Positions 1-5,631 of a stretch of DNA of 5,631 bases are shown one piece after another (the first letter of the stretch is position 1; each line of letters starts with the position of its first letter). Made by a program: the position numbers and the translations under genes. The notes beneath the pieces were generated by a model. It did not search any database. It was not told the DNA's origin and worked only from the letters and a program-made list of their open reading frames with translations. Source of the stretch: an uncultured Acidimicrobiaceae bacterium (lineage in GTDB: Bacteria > Actinomycetota > Acidimicrobiia > Acidimicrobiales > MedAcidi-G1); the NCBI GenBank assembly GCA_913054115.1, contig CAJXIS010000163.1, positions 1 through 5,631 on the forward strand, read 5' to 3'.

Positions 1-632
1 TACAGCTGGTGGCCCTGCAGTCCGACGCCGTGGAGGGGGACTCCCCGATCGACGGGGGCGGTGATGATGCGGGTGAACTCGCGGTGTTTGTCGGGCACGA
101 CGTCGACATGCGTCTCGTTGATCCACAATTCGACGGAGGGGTCGATTTCGTGGGCGATGCCCAGCACCTCGGCGAGGTAGTCGGGGCCCAGGTTCGCTGC
201 CCACACCTGATCGGCCATGCGGCCCTCCAACCAGTGGAGGGGCTCGTTGACGAGGTCGTAGCGGGTGACCCTGCCCCGCCAGTGTTCGAAGACGGCCTCG
301 ATGTGCGAGCGGAGGTGTCGGCGCAACATGGTGGGGTCGGTGCACGTCGTGATGTAGTCCGGCGTGCCCCAGTGGGGCCACACCACCGTGTGTGCCCGGA
401 CCTCCATGTCGTGGCAGCCGGCGAAGTCGATCAGGGCGTCGGCGGCCTCCCACTCCCAGCGGTCGGGCTCCGGGTGCAGCGACGACCACTTCATGGCCCG
501 TTCGGCCGTCACCGAGTTGAACTCCGAGCCCAGAAGCTCGCGGTAGCGCCGATCATCGGACGCGAGGGTCACGTCGGACACGGCGGCACCGATGCGCACC
601 CCGGCGGTCTCGGCCAGCTCTCGAAGGGTCAT
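1..632 (-). CDS. GH10 family glycoside hydrolase (endo-1,4-beta-xylanase-like), 3' end cut by window edge
   Basis: I translated this frame by hand: 210 residues are visible from an ATG at 632, and the frame is still open at base 1. The family call rests on GH10 landmarks in the right order: SEFNSVTAERAMKW (residues 36-49), HTVVW (81-85), YDLVNEP (125-131) with the acid/base Glu at 130, LWINE (169-173) and GVGLQGH (202-208). GH10 enzymes are retaining (beta/alpha)8-barrel hydrolases of beta-1,4-xylans and related glycosides. The catalytic nucleophile (ITELD region) lies beyond the window. The protein starts directly with the first barrel elements (MTLRELAETAG), with no signal peptide, so it is probably cytoplasmic. 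Compared with Cellulomonas Cex as I remember it, Glu43 and Lys47 are kept (E44, K48), but Asn44 is Arg45, and the WHSQ stretch reads WPHWG, losing the Gln. Substrate specificity may therefore differ from xylan. The start overlaps the TetR stop by 4 nt (ATGA) and has a good Shine-Dalgarno sequence. The fold is secure; the substrate is not. Confidence 0.9.
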   Translation of the reverse strand, partial: MTLRELAETAGVRIGAAVSDVTLASDDRRYRELLGSEFNSVTAERAMKWSSLHPEPDRWEWEAADALIDFAGCHDMEVRAHTVVWPHWGTPDYITTCTDPTMLRRHLRSHIEAVFEHWRGRVTRYDLVNEPLHWLEGRMADQVWAANLGPDYLAEVLGIAHEIDPSVELWINETHVDVVPDKHREFTRIITAPVDRGVPLHGVGLQGHQL

Positions 633-1207
633 CGGCGGGTCTCCCGGAACGCTGCGTTGAACATCTTCCGGAGTGTCCGTCGCCATTCCTCGGTATCGGG
701 CACCTGCCGTGCGTGCGCCTCCTGGACCCCGACTCCGGCCGACAGGGCGCTGATCACGAACGCCACGGTCTCGGCGTTCTCGATGTCCTGGAGCGTGGAG
801 AGGATCCACGCCTCGCGCAGTGCGTTGACCTCTTCAGTGCCGGCGGCGACATCGGGGTCGTGCCGGGCGGCTGCCGCTGCGTCGATCTGGAGCAGCCGCA
901 GCTCGCGGCTGCCGGGGTCGATGAAGAGGTCGAAGGCAGCACCGGGATCGGTCGCATTGGCCTCCAGGTCGAACTGGGCGTCGCGCTCGTCCAACTGGAT
1001 GCGGATCACCTCGACCAACAGCTGCCCCTTGGAGCGGAAGTGGCCGTAGATGGCGCCCTTGGTGAGCCCGGCCTCCCCGGCGATGTCGCGGAGGGAGACG
1101 GCGTCGTAGCCCCTCTCGATGAACAGACGGGCGGACAGCTCCAGCAGGCGCTTCCTGGTGGCTGCAGCCTTCGGGGTCACCGGTGCGGCAGGGAGGACGG
1201 AGGTCAT
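629..1207 (-). CDS. TetR/AcrR-family transcriptional regulator
   Basis: This 192-residue protein has the usual TetR length. The N-terminal DNA-binding domain spans about residues 15-62: a first helix (TRKRLLELSARLFIERGY, 17-34), then the helix-turn-helix VSLRDIAGEAGLTKGAIYGHF (split around residues 37-57) and the following FRSKGQLL (57-64). LTKGAIYGHF is a classic TetR recognition helix. The rest is an all-helical ligand-binding and dimerisation domain with no recognisable ligand signature. Family members are usually dimeric repressors released by a small molecule. The ATG at 1207 overlaps the stop of the LivHMG gene (ATGA), with only a weak GGAA upstream, and its own stop overlaps the GH10 start. 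It is therefore embedded inside the transporter operon, and autoregulation of that operon is a reasonable inference. No operator can be seen, because the operon promoter is outside the window. Confidence 0.93.
   Translation of the reverse strand: MTSVLPAAPVTPKAAATRKRLLELSARLFIERGYDAVSLRDIAGEAGLTKGAIYGHFRSKGQLLVEVIRIQLDERDAQFDLEANATDPGAAFDLFIDPGSRELRLLQIDAAAAARHDPDVAAGTEEVNALREAWILSTLQDIENAETVAFVISALSAGVGVQEAHARQVPDTEEWRRTLRKMFNAAFRETRR
641..645 (-). promoter_or_regulatory. Shine-Dalgarno sequence of the GH10 gene
   Basis: On the minus strand GGGAG lies 8 nt upstream of the ATG at 632, inside the last codons of the TetR gene. It fixes the GH10 start despite the 4-nt overlap with the TetR stop. 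It is the clearest ribosome binding site in the window; the other two coupled starts have only weak purine stretches. Confidence 0.6.
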
Positions 1208-4026
1208 GTCGTCGTTCCGGCGTCGGATCGTCGGATGGCCCGGTCGTCGGTTCCGAGGTAGCTGTCGATGACCAGCGGGTCGTTCCGTACGGACTGCGGT
1301 TCACCCTCGGCGATGACCGCTCCGGCCTCCAGGCAGTAGATCCGGTCGCTGATCTCCATGACCAGGGGCATGTCGTGCTCGATGATCAGCACCGATGCGT
1401 CGAGTTCGCGGCGGATGCCGTGGAGGAGCGGAACCAGGGCTTCTGCCTCGCGCTGGGCCACCCCCGCAGTCGGCTCGTCGAGGCACAACAACCGGGCTCC
1501 TGTGGCGGCGAGGCAGCTGAGCTCGACGATGCGACGGGTGCCGGTCGACAGCTCGGCGACGAAGGCGTTGGCGTAGTCGCCGAGGCCGAGGAAGTCGATG
1601 AGGTCGTCCGCCGACCCGCTCCTGCGACGCTCGCGGGCACGGCCGCGCGGCAGTGGCAGTGCTGCGGAGAGGAACCGTGTGCGGTCGCGGGATTCGAGCG
1701 CGACCTGGATGGTCTCCTTCACGGTCAGGTCGGGGAACAGCGTTGCCGTCTGGAACGTGCGGCCGAGCCCCAGCCCCGGGCGCCGATGTGGAGGGAGGTC
1801 TGTTACGTCGGTTCCGTAGAGCTCGACCCTGCCGGCGGCCGGCACCATCCCGCTGACGGCGTTCATGAACGTGGTCTTGCCAGCGCCGTTGGTGCCGATG
1901 AGGCCGACGATCTCACCATGGCGGATGGTCAGGCTCACGTCGTCCACCGCCACCCGCTTGCCGAACCGCACGGTGATGGCTTGGGTCCGCAGGGCCAGGC
2001 CCGATGGCGGAGGCGGCAATCGGGGCCGGACCGGCATGTGGGCCGGGGCTCGTTCCGGCTCCGGAAGCCGGGCGGCGTACCACCGCAGGAAGCCGTCACG
2101 GGCGAGGAACCAGAACTGCACGAACCCGCCTGGTGCGTACATCAGCAGCAGGAGGATGCCGAGGCTGCTGGTGAGCAGGGGGACGATGTTCGACTCGGGC
2201 CAGAAGGCCGGGAGGCCCACCACCCACAGTGACCCCAGGATCGGACCGGCAACCGATCCGACGCCGCCGATGACGGCCACGGCGAGGATCCTGATCGACG
2301 TCTCGACGGCGAAGAACGAGAACAGGATGGTCGAGTAGAGGCCGCCGAGGAGCGCACCGGCGAAGCCGGCGACGGTGCCGCTGAGGGCGAAAGCGGTCAG
2401 CTTGGCACCCGTCGGCCACACCGTGGCTGCGGCGGCAGCATCCTGGTTCTCCCTGGCGGCGATGATCCTGCGGCCGATGCCGCTCGAGCGGAGCCGGGCC
2501 ACGAACACGATGCCGACCACGAGTCCGAGGAGGGACAGGTAGTAATAGGTGCGCTGCGGGGTCAGGTCGAATGGACCGATCGAGGCGCGCTCCAGCAGGG
2601 CGGACGTGGTGCTGTGGCCGCTCAGGAAGTCGCGTCGGAAGAAGAACTTCTCGGCGCCCACTGCGAAGGCGAGGGTGGTCACCGCCAGCAACAGGCCGCG
2701 CACCCGCAGGGCCCCGATGCCGATGACGACGGCGACGGCGGTGGTGACGGCGGTGGCGCAGACGACCGCCAGGACGAAGTGCATGCGGGGAACGGGGAGG
2801 GTCCAGTCGATGCCTGCTGCGCCGAGCCCGAGGTCGTTGCCGTTCACCAGGGCAGCGGTGACGAATGCGCCGAGGCCGGCGAAGGCCCCCTGCCCCAACG
2901 AGATCTGACCGCTCCACCCCACGAGCACCACCAGGGACAGGGCAGCGAGCGCCAGCAGCAGGATCTCGCTGAACCGGAACGTCCGACTCGCCCTGGTGAC
3001 GAACAGCGGCACCGCCGCTGCCGCCATCACCGCGATGCCGCCCAGGATCCTGGTGTGGTGGCGTACCCACCAGACCTGCTGCACCGCAGCGGGGATCGGA
3101 CGCACCCGTGGAGCGAAGCTGAACGACTCGCGGCCGTCGCCGGAGTCCTTCCTCGTTGTCAGGAACACCGCCACGATCGCAACGCAGAACAGCAGCGCCT
3201 CGAAGCGGCCGAGGTCGAGCGGGTAGTTGAGCCGGGTGAGGGCCTCGACGACACCCAGCACGACACCGGCCAGGACGGCGCGTGGGAAGGAGACGAACGA
3301 CGCACATGCTGCGACCACGAGCACACGCACCATCACGGCGGGCCCGGGGCTGGCAGTCAGGAAGGCTCGGCTGTCGCCGGCCTCCTGGAGCACCGTGACC
3401 ATGCCGGCGAAGGCGCCGGTGAGCGCCCAGACGACCGTCGACACCGTGCCCGGGTTGATGCCGGCCAGCCGAGCCCGATCCGGATCGGCGGCAGCGGCAC
3501 GGATGGCACGCCCCCACGCCGAGTAGCGCATCCAGAGGGCCAGCGCCACCACGGCAACCGCCGATGCGAGGAACATCACCATCTCGCCGCCGGCGATGCG
3601 GATGCCGAACCACTCGAACCCTCCCTCCCATGGGGTGGGGAAGTCGTTCCGGTTCTCTTCGATCGATGGATCCGGCAGGGCGATCATCAGGGCCGCTGCC
3701 AACTGGGCCAGCCCGATCGTCGCCACCAGCAGGATCACCCGGGGAGCGGTGAAGAGCCGGCGGACCACGGTGAGCTCGGCGATGCCCAGGAATACGGCAC
3801 CCGCTGCGACGGCCACCGCGAACCCGATCCAGTAGGGGACGTGGTAGCGGATGACCAGCTGTGCCATGACTTGGGCGGCCAGCACGCCGGTCGCCCCCAC
3901 GGCGAAGTTGATGACCCGGCTGGAGCGGTAGATGAGGATCACGCTGAGTGCCAGCAGCGCATAGCCGAGTCCCTGGACCGTGCCGATGAACAGGAACTGG
4001 CGTCCGAGTTGGAGGCTGAGGATCAC
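1204..4026 (-). CDS. Fused HAAT/Liv ABC importer: LivH permease + LivM permease + LivG ATPase in one chain
   Basis: This 940-residue protein joins three subunits that are separate in most bacteria. Residues 1-292 are LivH-like: multi-helical, with GYALLALSVILIYRSSRVINFA (split across 21-42) and a cytoplasmic coupling loop near 173-193 (RAIRAAAADPDRARLAGI). Residues about 320-650 are LivM-like, with GWSGQISLGQGAFAGLGAF (370-388) and the loop ARENQDAAAAATV (524-536). A Pro/Arg-rich linker (about 655-676) leads to a LivG-like ATPase (678-925): Walker A GTNGAGKTT (711-719), Q-loop Gln759, signature LSTGT (826-830, not LSGGQ), Walker B LLCLDEP (846-852) with catalytic Glu851, and switch His884 in IIEHD. 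HAAT importers move branched-chain amino acids and also amides, urea or aromatic acids; the substrate here is unknown. The GTG start at 4026 overlaps the upstream gene's TGA (GTGA) and fits the LivH N-terminus. LivF is supplied by the neighbouring gene. No substrate-binding protein is present in the window. Confidence 0.93.
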   Translation of the reverse strand: MILSLQLGRQFLFIGTVQGLGYALLALSVILIYRSSRVINFAVGATGVLAAQVMAQLVIRYHVPYWIGFAVAVAAGAVFLGIAELTVVRRLFTAPRVILLVATIGLAQLAAALMIALPDPSIEENRNDFPTPWEGGFEWFGIRIAGGEMVMFLASAVAVVALALWMRYSAWGRAIRAAAADPDRARLAGINPGTVSTVVWALTGAFAGMVTVLQEAGDSRAFLTASPGPAVMVRVLVVAACASFVSFPRAVLAGVVLGVVEALTRLNYPLDLGRFEALLFCVAIVAVFLTTRKDSGDGRESFSFAPRVRPIPAAVQQVWWVRHHTRILGGIAVMAAAAVPLFVTRASRTFRFSEILLLALAALSLVVLVGWSGQISLGQGAFAGLGAFVTAALVNGNDLGLGAAGIDWTLPVPRMHFVLAVVCATAVTTAVAVVIGIGALRVRGLLLAVTTLAFAVGAEKFFFRRDFLSGHSTTSALLERASIGPFDLTPQRTYYYLSLLGLVVGIVFVARLRSSGIGRRIIAARENQDAAAAATVWPTGAKLTAFALSGTVAGFAGALLGGLYSTILFSFFAVETSIRILAVAVIGGVGSVAGPILGSLWVVGLPAFWPESNIVPLLTSSLGILLLLMYAPGGFVQFWFLARDGFLRWYAARLPEPERAPAHMPVRPRLPPPPSGLALRTQAITVRFGKRVAVDDVSLTIRHGEIVGLIGTNGAGKTTFMNAVSGMVPAAGRVELYGTDVTDLPPHRRPGLGLGRTFQTATLFPDLTVKETIQVALESRDRTRFLSAALPLPRGRARERRRSGSADDLIDFLGLGDYANAFVAELSTGTRRIVELSCLAATGARLLCLDEPTAGVAQREAEALVPLLHGIRRELDASVLIIEHDMPLVMEISDRIYCLEAGAVIAEGEPQSVRNDPLVIDSYLGTDDRAIRRSDAGTTT

Positions 4027-5584
4027 CGGCCGCCGCTCTTGCCATGGCCGTCATTGTCGCGATCGTCACGATCGTCGCGATCGTCGCTTCCCAGGAAGAC
4101 GGCGCGGGCGATGTCGCCCCGCGCGGCCAGCTCCCGTGTGGGGCCGTCGAAGCGGACCCGGCCCTTCTCGATGAACACCGCCCGGTCGGCGATCGCCATG
4201 GCCACGTTCAGCGACTGCTCGACGATGATCATCGTCTGGCCCCGGTCCTTGAGCTGCTCGATGATCTCGAGCAGTTCGCCCACCACGGTGGGGGCGAGGC
4301 CGAGCGACAGCTCGTCGATGAGCAGGATGTCGGGCTCGTGGATGAGCACCATCGCCAGTGCCAGCATCTGTTGCTGGCCGCCAGAGAGATCGCCGGCGGG
4401 TTCGTCCAGTCGGTCGGCCAACATTGGGAACGTCTCGAGCACCCCGGCGATCCGGGCATCCAGGAGATCGGTGTCCCTGCGCATCGTCCAGCCGGCCGCA
4501 CGGAGGTTGTCGCCGATGGACAGGGGCTCGAAGACGGCCCTGCCGCCGGGGAGCTGCTGGATGCCCAGCGACACCCGGGTCTGGGGTGAGGTGAGGGTGA
4601 TGTCGTGGCCGCCGGCCCTGACCACTCCCCGGGACGGAACGGACAGGCCGCTGATCACGCGCAGGATGGTCGACTTGCCGGCGCCGTTGGTTCCGAGCAA
4701 TGCCAGCGTCTCGCCCCGTTCGACCTCGAACTCGACGCCGAAGAGGACCTGCACGGGTCCGTACGAGAAGTCGATGTCACGCAGTGAGATGGCGGGAAGG
4801 TCGTCGGGGTGCGCAGTCCGCCGTTCGAGATCGGCCTTGTCCTTCTCGATCTCGTCGACCACCAGCGACAGGTCGTGCCGGATGAAGCGGGCGCCCCAGA
4901 TCAGCAGGACGCCGCCGAGCAGCTTGAACGGGATGGTCACGACCAGGATCGCGGTCCGCTCGGATGTCGCGTCGGACAGCAGCCCGGCGGCGATCGGCCC
5001 GAGTACGCCGCCGCCGAGGAAGATCACCACCATCGAGAGCGCCAGGGCCTGGGCGCGGAGCCGATAGGGGACGACACCGGCCAGGAGCGGCGAGACCATG
5101 CCGAAGACCACGACGGACAACACGGACGGGACGATCCCCACAACGGCGAACAACACGGGGTGCGGCATGAAGAACTGGACCGGAATGGCGAGTGCCATGG
5201 GAAAGAACAGGGCGCCGATCCAGGCCAGGGCCTTGGCCGGACTGTCCTGGTACAACTTGTCGTAGCGTCCGGCCGCCCACGGGGCCGCCCCGAGCGCCAG
5301 GACGCCCGGCACGAATCCGATCATGGCCCGCTGGAAGGGGGTCAGCCCCCAGCGGTCCTCGAGGTACAGGTTGACGAGGAAGCCCTGGCCGATCAACGAG
5401 AACACGATGACGCTGAAGGCGATCCAGGTGATCTTGAGCGTCCGGATCGCCATCAGCCGCTGCCAGACGGCGCCGAGCGACACCGTGGGTCGATCCGGGT
5501 CCTCGGCCATCACCTGGCCGATCACCGACTGCTGCTCGAACTGGCCCCTCGGTGGATCGGGGACCATCAGCGCCCAGAGGCCGA
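4023..5584 (-). CDS. MFS permease fused to LivF-type ABC ATPase, N-terminus missing at contig end
   Basis: Of this protein, 519 genuine residues are visible, counted from the first complete codon at 5582. Residues 1-232 are the C-terminal half of a major facilitator permease. GLWALMVPDPPRG resembles the end of TM6. After a cytoplasmic loop come about six membrane segments (near 50-73, 86-105, 117-137, 145-171, 180-202, 211-232), including the TM11-like LGPIAAGLLSD. An acidic helical linker (about 240-258) leads to a LivF-like ATPase (265-498): Walker A GTNGAGKST (297-305), signature LSGGQ (399-403), Walker B ILLIDE (419-424), and LivF-typical IDELSLGLAP and IIVEQSL, with Gln in place of the switch His. 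The ATPase probably pairs with the LivG domain of the next gene, whose start overlaps this stop. The tail is an Asp/Arg repeat. An open frame continues to an ATG at 5618, but that start lies in adapter sequence; the true protein should be around 200 residues longer, with TM1-6. Confidence 0.9.
4056..4087 (-). repeat. 9-bp tandem repeat, about 3.5 copies, encoding an Asp-Asp-Arg tail
   Basis: On the plus strand the units are GTCGCGATC, GTCACGATC, GTCGCGATC and a partial GTCGC; the second copy has one mismatch. Because the period is 9, the repeat stays in frame and encodes DDR-DDR-DDR-like units at the C-terminus of the MFS-LivF protein, after the ATPase fold has ended. The unit contains CGATCG-type palindromic sequence, so it may be prone to copy-number slippage without breaking the frame. 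It ends about 30 nt before the LivHMG start codon. Confidence 0.75.
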
Positions 5585-5631
5585 AGATCGGAAGAGCACA
5601 CGTCTGAACTCCAGTCACCAGATCATCTCGT
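5585..5631 (+). other. Illumina TruSeq adapter plus index CAGATC (artefact, not genomic)
   Basis: From 5585 the plus strand matches the TruSeq indexed adapter as I know it. It opens AGATCGGAAGAGCACACGTC and continues to ...CTCCAGTCAC at 5618. The six bases 5619-5624, CAGATC, match what I recall as TruSeq index 7, and ATCTCGT (5625-5631) is the start of the constant part that follows the index. All 47 bases fit with no mismatch that I can see. This is read-through adapter left on the contig. Translated on the minus strand it gives TGVQTCALPI and, in another frame, CSSDL; on the plus strand it gives KIGRAHV. These are peptides I recall as recurrent contaminants at protein termini in databases. 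Genomic sequence should be taken as ending at 5584. Confidence 0.97.

Noticed and set aside
9..1049. Plus-strand 346-codon frame across the left end
   Set aside because: It is the complement of the GH10 and TetR genes. The minus strand there carries GH10 catalytic motifs and a TetR helix-turn-helix; the plus translation has none.
1183..2232. Plus-strand 349-codon frame opposite the LivG domain
   Set aside because: It is antisense to Walker A, signature and Walker B motifs of LivG, and its own product is compositionally biased with no domain.
2096..4069. Minus-strand 657-codon frame overlapping LivHMG in another frame
   Set aside because: Its translation is almost all Arg, Gly, Pro and Ala with no membrane segments or motifs, while the overlapping frame shows continuous LivH and LivM features. 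It is a frame shadow.
4056..4087. Possible CRISPR or TetR operator in the GATCGTC repeats
   Set aside because: Units are 9 bp with no spacers, lie inside coding sequence in frame, and are far from the expected promoter of the operon. A simple tandem repeat is the better explanation.
2614..5067. Very long plus-strand open frame (817 codons) opposite the transporter genes
   Set aside because: It is antisense to two genes with clear family motifs. Its translation is low-complexity, rich in Gly, Asp, Glu, Arg and Ser, with no recognisable domain, as expected for the complement of high-GC coding DNA that lacks stops.
4777..5601. Minus-strand 274-codon frame beginning MCSSDL
   Set aside because: Its first codons are adapter sequence, and the rest is an Arg/Pro/Gly-rich shadow of the MFS domain.
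5583..5618. ATG at 5618 as the start of the MFS-LivF gene
   Set aside because: The start and the first 11-12 codons lie in adapter sequence, and the MFS domain has only its second half. The gene is truncated, not complete.

Overview
The real sequence in this window (1 to about 5584) is high-GC DNA packed with genes on the minus strand, with almost no non-coding bases. Codon usage, the fused branched-chain amino acid (HAAT/Liv) transporter architecture and the 4-nt gene overlaps suggest a high-GC actinobacterium, perhaps an uncultured acidimicrobial or related lineage. That placement is inferred from style only, since no taxonomic marker is present. The last 47 bases (5585-5631) are not biological. 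They are an Illumina TruSeq adapter with a 6-nt index, so this is the untrimmed end of an assembled contig, probably from a metagenome.

Read in the direction of transcription (right to left), the layout is as follows. (1) An N-terminally truncated protein with the second half of an MFS permease fused to a LivF-type ABC ATPase (5584-4023). (2) A 940-residue single-chain LivH-LivM-LivG protein: two HAAT permease domains and an ATPase (4026-1204). (3) A TetR-family regulator (1207-629). (4) The first 210 residues of a GH10 (endo-xylanase-like) glycoside hydrolase without a signal peptide, running off the left edge (632-1). Each neighbouring pair shares four bases (GTGA, ATGA, ATGA), so all four genes are probably one translationally coupled operon whose promoter lies beyond the right edge.

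Together the first two genes supply all the membrane and nucleotide-binding parts of an ABC importer: LivH and LivM permeases, and LivG and LivF ATPases. A complete additional MFS permease is probably attached to LivF. No periplasmic or lipoprotein substrate-binding protein is visible. The TetR protein is a plausible local regulator. The GH10 enzyme, apparently cytoplasmic and altered at several glycone-subsite positions, hints that the cargo may be a glycoside or conjugate rather than a simple branched-chain amino acid, but that is speculation. The most notable items are the MFS-LivF fusion, the divergent GH10 enzyme coupled to a Liv-type operon, and the adapter contamination, which creates a false N-terminus for the MFS-LivF gene.
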